From assembly GCA_034698045.1 (NCBI GenBank), contig JAQGAU010000206.1:1-34649 (forward strand): a stretch of DNA of 34,649 nucleotides, in the 5' to 3' direction. Positions 10,919 through 22,308 of this stretch are shown here, in pieces. The DNA comes from Paramacrobiotus richtersi (Eukaryota; Tardigrada; Eutardigrada; Parachela; Macrobiotidae). The number at the start of each line of letters is the position of its first letter. The stretch's first letter is position 1. Both the position numbers and the translations under genes were made by a program. Below the pieces are notes generated by a model. It was not told the DNA's origin. It saw nothing but the letters and a program-made list of their open reading frames with translations, and searched no databases.

Positions 10919-10948
10919 AATCGAAGCGAAGGTCCTCTATCCTCTATA
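10919..10948 (-). repeat. Copy 2 of dispersed CTTCGCTTCG motif
   Basis: Reads CGAAGCGAAGGTCCTCTAT on the plus strand, the reverse complement of the 5821-5846 copy. The TATAGAGGA word appears twice beside it. Confidence 0.6.
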
Positions 10949-11080
10949 TTCAGCCAAAACTGTGTTTCAAAACTGGAACAAATGTCCCTTTTTTAACATT
11001 ATAATTTTAGTATTTATTAACCTAAGCATTTACTTAATTAAGCATTAATAATAATTTTAAAATTTTAATATTGATAATCG

Positions 11081-11104
11081 ACCGAAGCGAAGCGGAGGTC
11101 CTCC
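11081..11104 (-). repeat. Copy 3 of dispersed CTTCGCTTCG motif
   Basis: Reads ACCGAAGCGAAGCGGAGGTC on the plus strand, in the same orientation as copy 2 and one base different from copy 1 in the shared core. It follows an AATAATAATTTTAAAATT-type AT-rich run, as copy 1 also adjoins an AT-rich run. Confidence 0.6.
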
Positions 11105-13419
11105 ATGTTCAAGAGTGTTGGAAAAGATGGAGTTGCCAACCATTTCTGCGTTCGACGATAATTTGATTAGTTTTCACTCGATCTTTTCGAAATTTTGATA
11201 GAACGTGTATTCCGAGGTGTAGACGAGCTGATTAGTTTTTGGCATGGATAACTTTTAATCTGACCGAGTTATTACTGAAATAAAAGCGCATATTTCAAAA
11301 CAAAAATATCTTTTGTTTTGTGAATCGCGCACAATGCGCATTACGCCAACAGCTATGCGCACCACAATCATAGGGTCACTCTGGGTCCCTTTCTTTCAGA
11401 TCTGAAGAGGCGCAGAGAGGCCCGTCTGTTTCAGTCCTGTTATGCTATAATGCGCTCTACGGTACTTGCTAGTATGAAGAAAAACAGCTCATTGAGACAA
11501 ACATTAGTTTGCCATGCAGGTTCCGGAAAGATTGACGAATATCTGTGTTATGCTCAGTTTCAAATTGGTACGACTATCTTTTCTGACCCGGCACATGTCT
11601 CCAGTAAAAGCCCAACACAATTCGTGTGGCAGTTGAGGTTTTTTAAATAAGGTCACCCAAAGCTGAGTATTTGTCACCTTAACGTAAGACGTTAAAAAAC
11701 AAATGAAAGTAAGCAAAACTAAATAAAAATTCGTTTGATTATTTTTCTCGTGAAAATTTCTCAATTCGGGTATATATGTACATGTATAACGATAGTGGGC
11801 TTTTGGCTTATGCCCAGACATAGCGCTCATAAACATTTTTTACAAAACACTGAAATATTAAACGTATTTGCGTATCCTTTCTTTTTCCCCACCAGTCAGT
11901 TCCTTGTGTCATATAATTTATTTTCTTTTTATTCAAGCCAGGGTGCTTGTGCAAATATAGGGCTGGTCGAAACTCGAATTTTTTGTATTTCAAATACAGC
12001 ACACAAGCTCATTAGTATGTAACTACGCGTTTGATTAATGCCATTACAGTAGTTCATTACTGGCCGTTTGCTTCGGTATTTCATCGCAGCGAAGTGGAGG
12101 CCGATTACCTAGTATATTTTCTAGTATTAATTACTACGGTTGGACGGATTTCTGTACATCCTATGCCTCGTAGTGCAACTCTTCCGTACTGCAGGCACGA
12201 GCTGTTCAGGCCTAACGTACATACATCAACAACTCGTGCTTTACATACACAACCACGCAAGTTATCACATAAAACCCATAATTTACCAATACAACACAAG
12301 TAATACCACGCAATACACATAAAATATGTTATAATAGATCCGTCTAAATGGGTTATATTGTACGCTGATAACTTGGCAACCAAGCAGAGCTGCGCAGTGA
12401 AGTGCGCAACTTTGTTACATTGTTCCTAAATGCAGCAAAATTAAATTTTTAATTTGTGCTGTGTATAGCCATACAAAGAACAGTACTTGTACCTCTAATA
12501 CTACCGTGTGTGGCGGTCCGATTAGCAGTGAAATTGCGTTGTGATTTCTCGGTCAGGCGACAAGCTGCGTATAGTTCATGACCTACTTTTGCACACAATT
12601 TAATGCTCTGTTCGATTCACGGCATATATTTTGCAACGGTGCTGCTTATAGATTTTTCCTGCCATGTTAAATAAAATTTTCTAGACGAAATTATTGGCGA
12701 ATTTAAAATATAGATATTCACCTCATTATATCATTTCTGAGACCCTCATCAACAATTTTAAAGAATAAGTATAAAGAATAAGAAAGCTTGAGCTGCCTAG
12801 AATATGCTAGTTTTATTAGTACGTACATTGAGTCCTCTTTCTTTCGCAAAGACAGTGGTTCTTCGAATGTACACACAGAGGGGAGCCGGCACCGTTGATG
12901 CTCGCAAATAATTAAATGGCGGCATAATTTTATGGTGTATTTTGCTTTGCTACTAATAACTCCTCCAGATCATTTTGCATTTTGCAAGAGGCATTTTGCA
13001 AAAGATTCGTAGTTCTGAAACCTGCGCATTCAAACGACGTCAAGAATCTGTAGATCGGGCTTCTGTGGTAGGTGATGGTGATTATTTCTATGCCGCCCTT
13101 TTGACCAGTTCAACTATTAAAAAATTTCTAATTTTATTTCGCTCTGTAAAGGTTAAGGTGGAGAATTTTTGAGCGCATCTCTATCCAGTACCAGTTGGGC
13201 ACAAATTTCGAAACATCAAGGACCGCCAATCAGCGCGCCGCACCCGGTAGTACAACTAATATTAATACAATAATAATACAACCTGTATTACAAGGAAATA
13301 CCACTGTGGCAAATACAACACAACGGGGCATGTTAGACCCACGTATCCGACCAGGGGCGCGCATAGGGGTGGTGCAAGGCAGCAGTTGCACCCCCGTCTG
13401 GCAATGCTTTAGGTGGGTA

Positions 13420-13673
13420 AGAATCCGACAGCCACGACAGTGCCGACAAGGGGGTAGACATAGCTTACACAGGGTATACGAAGGTCAACACCACGACAGT
13501 GTCTGACAAGGGATATAGGTCCCGACAGACCACGACAGTGGCGACGTAGAGAAGTACACACCGCGACAGACTCCGTAAATGCCCACGTTAGAGGTACAAT
13601 AGTTTATGCGCATAGGTGCATGGTGCACACAACAAATGCCCGCTATGGGGTGGCACATCGAAAGTGTTACCCA
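13420..13673 (-). repeat. Minisatellite copy 2, inverted and decayed
   Basis: CACGACAGTG(C/T)C(T)GACAAGGG-type units occur at about 13433, 13491 and 13532, with a further decayed one near 13561. These are the reverse complement of the CCCCTTGTCGGCACTGTCGTG core at 9606-9790. The flank GGGGTGGCACATCGAAAGTG (from about 13647) is the inverted counterpart of the left flank of copy 1. Unit spacing is irregular here, so this copy has decayed more. Confidence 0.75.
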
Positions 13674-14884
13674 CTTCGGAACCAAGTTTCTGGCCACTCG
13701 CCGGCGGAAGAGGCAGTTCAAAATCAGCTGATGCGTTAGAATGAGACAGCCCAGCGGCAGACTGCTGTCGGCAGTGTAAACAATTTCCTCGCGATGGCGC
13801 CGGCTATATGACATATCCATTCGCGTTTTGCCAACATTTTCAAAAAATAGTCCAGATAAACGTCACGCAGACAATTTGATATACAAACTGTGCGGGCCTT
13901 TTCATGACCTTCCACAACTGGTTACAATGGTTAGAGTCTCTGGAATGAGATATCAGCTCACTTCCAGCTGACACGTGCGACTGGCATCGCACGTGGATAC
14001 CAATCTGCCTCAATTAACTACCAGAAGCTCGAATAATTCTCGAATGTATTCTATTCTGTACAATGTGAAGTACTATGCTGTGCTATCAAAATGGTCACAC
14101 GTTGTAGTTAGCTGTCGGATCGCATCATATTGCAATTAAGGTATATACAGTATACGCCTGATTACCGGAACCCATTACCGGTCAGCATCATACAGCTGAT
14201 GGTGCACAATTACCAACAGAGCACATGTAAAGGAAGTGTCTCGCTTGAGAAGGTAACGGAATGCGAGGAACATTCAAAGATAAAATCAACAGAAAGTACA
14301 GAGGACATTCCCATTGTTTCTAAAACACGTGAACATGGGATCGTCCACTTCTGTTGCTTGCTACTCCATCTCGGTGTTGCTACTGTGAATCGGACTTCGA
14401 TTCTAACGGGGATTATTTGGAAATGCCGCTGTACCGGCTGAAAAGAATACCAAGTCTTCAAAGAGGCTTAAACGAAACCTGATGTTAGACGAAGGAAGCA
14501 TGTGTTCGGGTGCCCTTCTACAGAATATAAGTGTATGATCTTCTGTTACTGTGCTATCGGTGCATGTTGATGATAAATTTGACGGTCATAACGCAGAAGA
14601 ATGAGTAACCGCTACAATTAATACATATTGGCCAGCAAACGTAGTCACACGTATGCATGGTGCCGACTCGGCAACTGCAAGAGCAAACCACAGTAATTCC
14701 GGTAGTTACAGCTAGCAAAAAATAGCTTATCGGTAACATGCAGAAACTAATTACTACAATTGTGAAATCACCCACAGACTGTCAAAAATCCTGGCAGTCA
14801 GTAGTACAGATAACAAGCGAATTTAGAACGTAGTCATGGGCTGCGCGTGGTTCTGCACTCAGAAACAGGTCCTGATTTAAAGAC
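13674..14884. other. Intergenic, no gene recognised
   Basis: Frames of 73-111 codons occur on both strands (for example 14130-14441 plus and 13485-13820 minus) without a recognisable domain or any matching copy elsewhere in the window. Confidence 0.45.
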
Positions 14885-17135
14885 TTACCGTATGAATTTT
14901 CTTTTTACTTTTTAAAAAATCTGCTACATAAGCGCTTGAGATCAGTTATTAAATAAGTCGAGAATATGGGATCCAGAATAGCCTGCGCTGTCCACAAACG
15001 ATTCAAACTTTCTTCCAGGTCGGAGGGCACGGTAAAGTCCATAATGTCCATCAGTTGGTTTACTTCATGAGGTGTCCATGTGATAATGAGACTGCATGTT
15101 AAGGACGTTAGGATGAAAAATGTTCGCTTGTTTTGCTGAGTACTTTTTTCTCGGTGATGGTTAGGCGGATCGTTTACTTGTCCAGTCTCGCTAGCGAGCT
15201 GTAAAATGATATCTTAAATAGTACCGCGACACTTAGAAGCAGGATAACAAACATTATCCCATACGAAATTCCTCACCTTTCCTTGTACGACCGAAGTATT
15301 CCGTCTCATGGACGCCATGTCCTGCGTTCCCTCAGCATGTCTAACCTTCGCCAGGGTCCGAAGCTTGGCAACTATACATACGTACGAAACTGCAACAAAA
15401 ACAATCGGTGCCAAGAAGAGAAAACTTTGAACAGCCATTGCCCAAGGCTTCTGGGCATCAGTGTTCAGTTCGCACTTTGACTCCTCCGCCGAATCCCGAT
15501 AGAAGTGCGAATCCATGATAACCCCGGGCAGAATCCAAACGTGCACGTAAACAATAGCTCCGCAACACAACACCAGTGCTAATGTCAGCGAATGTTTTCG
15601 TCAATAACTGTAGGGAAAAACGACAGCCCACAATCGGTTAAGTGTAATTAGGACGTGGGCATGCATGGCCCAAGCGGTTACCGCGTACTTGCAGTAAATG
15701 TACAAGTCGCAAATGGCCCAGCTCAATACCCAACGGTCGCAAGACAATTCGTATAAAAGGTCAAGTGGGGTTTCTAATATGGCGAAAGAGAGGTTTGCTA
15801 AAAGTAGGTTTCCGATGTAGATTTTAAAGGATGGATTGATACTTTGATCAGGCCGAAAAAGGCTGATTAGACCAGAAAGGTTTATCATTATAATGCAGCA
15901 CATAATGGATAAGTCGGCCCAGGCCATCGGTTCTTTCCAGTTGCCAAAGTGGTTGCATGATTCATCCAAAAGGCTGTCGTCGTCCGTATGGTTGTTGTCG
16001 GAAATATTCATTCCGGATGCTGTATATGTCGCGCTGTAGTTTGTGTAGGCCGCCATATTGTATAAATAAGCCACATCAAGACATCATAATTGTTCCGCAC
16101 GGAAAGCGAGGACGTTGCTCGATCAGATTCTCGAAGTGCGTCAACTGATTTACTCCAATGCAGCGGTTCGCATTTAAACCTACCATAGACGGTGTGCATG
16201 GAGTTCATTACCACGATCAGCCGATCACTCGTGAAATCAAAGCAAGCAGAGCCGGTCACAGAAAATTATTCTCGTTTGGCGACAGGTGGCTTTTAACCAC
16301 TACAACAGGGTGTTAGGTAGACGATCAATAAGATGTTCCCTTCTTGTAGCTGTCTAATCTCAGCATCTAATAACCCACAAGTCTGCCGCACCCGAGTCCT
16401 ATAACTGTAGTCTGTTACTACCAATTACCAGATCAGAGCATGCCGAAGGCGGCCGGAAAAGACTAGGCGGACGCTGGCTGTCGGAAATTAGATGTTTACT
16501 TATGTTTCATATCTGTCTATGCTTACGTCACGGATTTATGTTTCATCTTCTTTTCGTTACACTTGCCATTTTAACGAACCACAGCTCAAAGTAGTACTAC
16601 CTATAAGGATGGTTTTAAAGCATCGCAGCTTTACGACAGCGTGACTGATGGCATGCCAGAAGTTGCCCACCTGACAGTAACGATGAATTTTTAACAAAAA
16701 TTTTCGACTGCGGTTTTATAGGTTTATCAAATTCGCCTTTAATGGGATCAATGTCGCCGTACCATAATATGGTTGTCTAAATCGCATGGGATAGTGCGTC
16801 TTCGAGCGTCTGGTCGTTAGGCTTTAGCTTTTATCCGCCCCGTTCCTTTTGTTAAAGTGGTAATGCCCCAGGAAGCCGCAGTTGGCATGTACGAAAAAGA
16901 GAGACAGTAGCAAAAAATTATTTAAATTAACATAGACCGATCACCTGAGCCTAGTCCAGTTAAGCAAATGCTGAAGCCGACTTTCCAGTGCAATGTTCTG
17001 TGTCCTGCGCGGTAATTTACTAAAAATAGGCAGCATGCGCAGAAAAAATACTCTGCACTTCCGGATCAGCCGGATGAAATGGTTCGCGGTTGAATTTCAG
17101 ATTTGATATTAAGGTTAATGATCCGCTCTCAAGCT
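14885..17135. repeat. Tandem duplication unit A (GPCR copy A with flanks)
   Basis: Collinear with about 18547-21640. Similarity starts just past the gene's stop codon (RC: AGAAAATTCATA with AGAAAGATTCATA), covers both exons and intron ends, continues through the 5' flank (GACAGGTGGC, TTAACCACTACAAC, GACTGATGGCATGCCAG, ATGTCGCCGTACCA), and ends near CAGCCGGATG...TTAAGGTTAATG (about 17065-17125 with 21570-21635). The corresponding splice donors are 3,704 bp apart. Confidence 0.85.
14905..16074 (-). pseudogene. GPCR copy A: two-exon class A receptor with premature TGA at codon 158
   Basis: Exon 1 is 16074-15277 (266 codons) and exon 2 is 15198-14905. The 78-bp intron has donor AAG|GTGAGG and acceptor TTTTACAG|CTC, phase 0, and stays in frame with copy B. 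The protein (363 codons) has a glycosylated Ser/Thr/Asn-rich N-terminus and TM1-TM5 in exon 1. The DRY position reads NRLW. Exon 2 carries TM6 (SLIITWTPHE), TM7 with LDPIFSTY and a basic helix-8 tail (DLKRLCSRFFKK). The only defect found is TGA at 15603-15601. Copy B has Arg there (CGA), just after TM3 in PYSY-R-RK. A C-to-T change at CGA explains it. A second Met seven codons in (16056) is equally plausible as start. If the stop is real, the product ends before TM4. Confidence 0.85.
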
Positions 17136-18546
17136 TTAATTATTGTCTAAGTCCGGTTGCACACATATCGATTTGGGAAGTCCTCAAGTTCTCTTGTGAA
17201 TTTAGTACTTGAAAAGTGATACATAGTTAGAACAACATCGTTGGTCGGTCGTTTCCAAAACAAAACAAAAATTATAACAAATAAAGTTCATCTAAACGTT
17301 TCTCTCCATCCACGGTTCCGAGAACAGAAGCCGCATTTCTGCGTTGAATTTCCAGAGGGAGCCGGTGTCGTAGGTACTCATGAGATCGCCGTTCGCCCCT
17401 ATTTTCCTTGCGACGGTTTGCTATTTCCTTAATCAGAAAAATAGCCGCTGGTCCTCACGTACCGAACGTTTCGTAGCCAAGCGGCTCGAGCAGGCACCGA
17501 CCTTCCAGATTGGAGTGTAACCTGAGTCGGAGTTCTTTTCTGCTTGTTCGGCGGCCGAAGCAGGAGTCGTTGCATTAGTTTGGGGGATTGGCACACACTG
17601 TCGACACAGTTACAATGTTACATGATACATCCCACCCAAGACATAGGCCTCGCTTCCATGCGAAGGTACTGTAACCGTCAGGATGTTGTTCGGATGTATG
17701 TGATGTTCCCCTTGGCTCGGCGATCTTTAGTATGTTTCCTCTTCGGTGTTGTAGAGGTTAGCAGTTAATTTTTTGTTTTAGGTCTACAGAGCACAAGGGA
17801 ATATCCCTTATCGAGGCCTATAGACGACAGAATACTGTTACACAAATAACTACAATGCATTTGCAGGATTATACGGCGCATATGCTAATTGTTAGATTAT
17901 CGCGAGATCCATAACAATGAACGAACAATCAAATCAGCACACCCATTTCCTCACAAACACATTTGATGGCCAGTTGATTGTCTGAATGGTCTGAGTTGTT
18001 TTCGCGCAACGTTTTTCGCTGAAATGTAATGGGTAATTGTCGAATGTCACTTATGAATTTATCTCTACATATTTTTGTGCAGTCATTCCAAATTATGTAC
18101 AGTAGTCAGCTTCACCATTATAAGATTATTATGAAAAGATTATTCTTGTGCATCTGCAGTCCTTCAAATACACGATAGACCAGTTTCCGGCAGTGTAATA
18201 CTCAGTCGTGCTTTATCGCTCAGAAACATGATGATGAGAGCGAAAACGTAAGAACAATCGCAAATGTACACCATTGCCGGGGAGCGATTAGGAAGGTAAT
18301 CAAGTACTGTCAACATGCGTGTGCACTGCAGTGGCTGCACAATACTTCACTCTGGTTTCGGTTTGTTTTATTAATTTTATTCTCTGTTTTCGATTTCGGT
18401 GTGAGTATTGTATTTGTACAGTTCTACTGTACTTGTTAAGATCTTGCTGGTGATTTTCCTTCTGTACTGATCAAGTGACATCGATAGGGTAGTTGTAGTT
18501 AGCATCGAATATAGTTAGCATGAGAAACAGCTTACACTTGTAGAAA
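16075..18546. other. 5' flank of GPCR copy A and spacer between copies
   Basis: 16075-17135 is the upstream part of duplication unit A, collinear with the flank of copy B, and should hold the promoter. It matches the empty site of the 755-bp element found in copy B (around 16356-16380). 17136-18546 has no recognisable gene. Within it, about 17705-17765 and 17970-18040 resemble a segment just 3' of the second SMYD-like copy (about 30995-31108), with words GATCTTTAGTA and TTTCGCTGAAATGTAATG. Confidence 0.5.
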
Positions 18547-18563
18547 TTTATGAATCTTTCTCT

Positions 18564-19781
18564 TTACTTCTTTAAAAATCTGCTGCAAATACGCTTGAGA
18601 TCAGTTATTAAATAAGTCGATAATAAGGGATCCAGAATAGCCTGCGCTGTCCACAAACGAGTCAAGCTTTCGGTTAGGTAGGAGGCTACCGAGAAGTCCA
18701 CAACTGCCAACATTTGGTCGACTTGATGAGGTGTCTAAGTGATAATGAGACTGCATGTTAGCGACGTCAGGATGAAAAATGTTCGCCTGTTTTGCTGAGT
18801 ACTCTTTTCTCGCTGACGGCTGTTCGGTGCGTTTGCTTGTTCAGCCTGGTTAGCGAGCTGTAAAATGTATTCTTATTATATAGTATCAGCGGCTAGTTTC
18901 GAAGCATGGTTCAGAAAATATGTACATACAAAAAACATTGCCTCATACGAGATTCGGGTGGACAGACTAGTAGGCCTCACCTTTCCTTGTATAACTGAAG
19001 AATTCCGTTTCATCGTGGATGCCATGTCATGTGTTACCTCGGCATGGCTCACCTTCGACTGGGACCGAAGCTTGGCAACAATAAATGTGTACGAAATCGC
19101 CACAAAAGCAATCGGTGTCAAGAATAGAAAACTTTGTACGGCCATTGCCCACGGCTTCTGGGCATCAGTGTTCATTTCGCACTTTAACTCCTCCGTCGAA
19201 TCCCGGTAGAAATGTGAGTCCATGACAATCCCTGGCAGAGTCCAAACGTGCACGTAAAGAATAGCTCCGCAACACAAAACCAGTGCTGTTTTCAGAGAAT
19301 GTTTACGTCGATAACTGTAGGGGAAAACGACAGCCCACAATCGGTTAAGCGTGATTAAGACGTGGGCGTGCATGGCCCAAGCAGTTATTGCGTACTTGCT
19401 GTAAATGAACAAGTCGCACATGGCCCAGCTTAATACCCAGCGGTCGCAGGACAGTTCATACAAAAGGTCAAGCGGGTTGTCTAATACGGCGAAAGATAAG
19501 TTGGCTAAAAGGAGGTTTCCAATGTAGATTTTAAAGGATGTATTAATACTTTGATCAGGCCGAAGAAGGCTGAGTAGACCTAAAAGGTTTATGATTATAA
19601 TGCAGACCATAATGCATAAGTCGACCCAGGCCATCGGTTCTGTCCAGTTGCCAAAGTGGCTGCAGGATTCATCCAAGAAGCCGTCAGCGTCCGTGTGGTT
19701 TTTGTCGGAAATATTCATTCCGGAGGCTGTATACGTAGCACTATAGTTTGTGTCGGCCGCCATATTGTGTAAACAAGCCAC
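18564..19781 (-). pseudogene. GPCR copy B: two-exon class A receptor with premature TAG at codon 308
   Basis: Exon 1 is 19781-18981 (267 codons) and exon 2 is 18857-18564. The 123-bp intron has the same AAG|GTGAGG donor and TTTTACAG|CTC acceptor as copy A. Topology: N-terminal sequons (Asn12, Asn24, Asn28), TM1 about 52-73, TM2 84-107, Cys122 and Cys201 as the likely disulfide, NRLW at 146-149, TM4 about 165-186, TM5 about 213-238, a basic third loop interrupted by the intron, then TM6-TM7 with LDPLLSTY and a basic tail ending KK. The only defect seen is TAG at 18737-18735 in TM6, where copy A has Trp (TGG; ITW-TP). Codon 158, broken in copy A, is intact Arg here. Reading exon 1 into the intron gives a false 301-residue frame ending at 18876. 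Confidence 0.85.
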
Positions 19782-20059
19782 GTCAAGAAATCAGGATAGT
19801 TGGGCTCGGAAGGCGAGTGCTTAGCTCGTTCCGCAGCGTGCATCAACTGACGTATCTCAATGCAGCGGTCGGCATGGCATAGAAAATGTTCTTTAAGTTC
19901 ATTATCACGATCAGGCGTCGTGAAATCAGAGCGAGAGGAGCCGCAGGGAAAATTATTCCCGTTCCGGGACAGGTGGCTGTTAACCACTACAACACTAGAT
20001 GTCAGGTAAATGATCAATGAGGCGTACCCTTTTTGCGCTTGTCTAGTCACAGCGAGTCC

Positions 20060-20814
20060 CAAGGGCTAAAATAGTGTGTAGTATTACACACTTTGTGTAG
20101 TATTAAAAGTGTAGTGTGTAGTATTACCCTGGCCAGTGTGCAACATTAAAAGCGTCGAAATCCGTCGAGAAATATTTAGAGGGGTCTTTTCGTAGCTGAC
20201 GTTAACAAGTGCAGCAGTTTGACATATAAAACGACCTGTCCAGGTTGTTTTCTGACGTCGCTTCGACCGATCTCTGTGCGAATCTGGCTAAAAATCAGAC
20301 CTTATAATTCGAAAATGTTCGTCACCTTCGCGCTTCGCGCGAGCAGCTGCATTTTCAACCTAAAAAGCGTGGAGGTCGGTTCAGGCACAAGATCTGTTCT
20401 GAGATAAAGAGGTTTAATAACTCTTTTTTGATTTGCCTTGGAAGAAAACCAGCAGTTTTGTACGAAAAGATGCCTGTTCCGGGTCACTTCCGGCGACTTT
20501 TGTACGAATCTGGCTGAAGATTAGGCGCCCTGACTCGAAAATGCGCTTTACCGTCGCGCTTCGCGCGACTGGAATCAATGGACATTACATAAAACCAGGT
20601 TCACCTGTTATGACGTTATCCTAACTTTAGGCGAAATGAGAACAATCGCGCACCGACAAACGTTTCCCTGAGCTGCATTGTGATTTCATCGATGGTTTGG
20701 TCAGATTGTGGTGTCAGCCGGGGTGACGTTTTTCTACCGACCGTCCCAGGGGGGCCACCCCGTGGGGCGGCCGGGGGGGTGTGTAGTATTAAAATCCTGC
20801 TATTTTAGCCCCTG
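20060..20814. mobile_element. 755-bp non-autonomous TIR element (hAT-like ends)
   Basis: The left end CAAGGGCTAAAATAG (20060-20074) and right end, read on the other strand, CAGGGGCTAAAATAG (20814-20800) are 15-bp inverted repeats differing at one base. They fit the YARNG-type start of hAT elements. The matching place in duplication unit A (about 16356-16380) lacks the sequence, which supports insertion after the duplication. The expected 8-bp target duplication is not clean; AGTC and CAGCGA words recur on both sides. Inside are GTGTAGTATTA words (near 20075-20130 and once near the right end) and a ~100-bp imperfect direct repeat (about 20234-20342 and 20471-20568), each ending in CGCGCTTCGCGCGA. 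A G-rich run lies at about 20745-20780. No transposase is encoded. Confidence 0.75.
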
Positions 20815-21640
20815 AGTCAGCGACTAATAATCCACAAGCCTTCCACACCGCCGCACCGTGTCCAACTATTACTTCCAATTAGCACATCCGAGAACAGCAA
20901 CGGCGACCGTAAAAGACTGGCAGAACCTTGCCGGCCGAAAATTAGATGCTTTAACGTATGTTTCATATCTAACTGTGGTCATATCACGGATTTATTTTTG
21001 TAATTTTCGACACGCTTGCCATTTATCAAATCAACTCAACACTGTTCAACGCAGTACTATGGTTTCAAAGCATCATAACTTTACGGCAGAGTGACTGATG
21101 GCATGCCAGCGGTTACCGCTAGTGTCCGCCTGGCAGTGACGATGAATTTTCAGTTATGGCAGTATAATTTTCGACTACAAGCTTATAGTTTTATCAAATT
21201 TGATAGACGGGTAACGGGTTCGATGTCGCCGTACCACATCAATGCGCATGCAATAATTCTGCTTCGAACGCCTGGTCGTTTGTTTTTACAGCACTTTCGC
21301 AGATCTGCACAGTCTGTACCTTACAGCGGTAAGGTTGCCCCATTAATGACCGCCACATTTGGCAATTAGGAAGAAGAAGGACAGGAACAGGAAGTTATTA
21401 AATGGCGACCGATCACCTGCGCCAATTAACACTAAGCAAAAATGCGGAAGCCGGGCAAAAAGTGCGGAAGTCACTCACTGTGACTTCCGGGAAGTGTACT
21501 GTTCTGTGTCCTGCGCAATTAATTTACTAAGAATAGTTTGCACATGCAGAAAAATACTTGCACTTCCGCACCAGCCGGATGGAATAATTCGCGGTCAAGT
21601 TTCGGATTTAGCACTGATAGCATCAAGGTTAATGGTCTTT

Positions 21641-22308
21641 GTTGTCATATTTTTCGCAAAGGTAAGTTTACCACGCTCGTAATAAATATATTCCGCAATG
21701 CATTACCGCTGTTCTAAAATTAAAATATCGTAGATATGCTCATAGACATACGCTGTTGGAAGAGGTGAAAGAGATCAAAAACGTGCGCCGGGGGCATTTG
21801 TACTTTAACTGCAAGTTCTTCCAGCGATAAGATTAAATGGTAGCATATTGCGCTGTTATCTACCGTCCACTACGTGCTTGTGTGTCATGAAGGAATGGCT
21901 TCGTTCTTAGTTTGCAGTAAAATCCCGTAAGCACTAAAGACATTCTTGCCGGTTTTGTTCCCCAAAGGTCAGCTCTACGAGCGAGATAATCTACTGCGTG
22001 CAGTTAATCAGCTACGTCGCGCGGGTTCTCACGTGCATAACGAGTCAGCTTCTTGCCGCTGTTTACTTCCATTCTGAACTGGACCCGAATTACGTGAACT
22101 CCATGTATTGTGCTAACCCGAAACATGAGACTCGAAACTACTGCAACATGATGCTGCAGCTAAATTTGCGAGATCGCCTTCAGTTGAGCAAGAACTAATT
22201 AGGCTGTGGCAGAAAAAAAGCCAACTCGCAACAATGTGATACTGTCATCAGTGACTTGGAAAATAGAGGCTAATTAACAGACTGAGAGAAATCCAGTTTT
22301 GTTTGCAG
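21641..22308. other. Spacer and intron-like 5' flank of the SMYD relic
   Basis: A plus-strand frame at 21998-22198 (66 codons, contains LDPNYVNSMYCANPKHET) looks somewhat coding, but no family was recognised and no partner copy exists in the window. The last bases (TTTTGTTTGCAG, to 22308) are a good splice acceptor directly before the SMYD-like relic, matching intron 4 of the intact gene. Confidence 0.35.

Larger units (their letters stand above)
9831..13330. other. AT-rich intergenic stretch, no gene recognised
   Basis: AT-rich DNA with many short frames (66-110 codons) overlapping on both strands and none recognisable. It holds two copies of the dispersed CTTCGCTTCG motif, about 165 bp apart (10919-10948 and 11081-11104). 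It lies between the two inverted copies of the minisatellite repeat and could be the interior of a larger element, but no transposase or polymerase signature was seen. Confidence 0.5.
18547..21640. repeat. Tandem duplication unit B (GPCR copy B with flanks)
   Basis: Partner of unit A. It is longer mainly because of the 755-bp element at 20060-20814. Divergence is greater in the non-coding flank than in the exons, as expected if the coding part was under constraint for some time after duplication. Confidence 0.85.

Noticed and set aside
13195-13506. 103-codon plus-strand frame
   Set aside because: It ends inside the inverted minisatellite copy and has no recognisable domain or support from any other copy.
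15601-15603. TGA in GPCR copy A as a selenocysteine codon
   Set aside because: The paralog has Arg at this place, the residue lies in the cytosolic end of TM3/loop 2 with no redox role, and no SECIS-like element was seen.
18876-18980. C-terminal extension of GPCR copy B in the continuous frame
   Set aside because: It is intron sequence after a strong AAG|GTGAGG donor; splicing to 18857 yields TM6 and TM7, matching copy A.
19715-20062. 115-codon minus-strand frame upstream of GPCR copy B
   Set aside because: It overlaps the receptor's start in another frame and its counterpart in unit A (16008-16259) does not keep the same reading frame or length.
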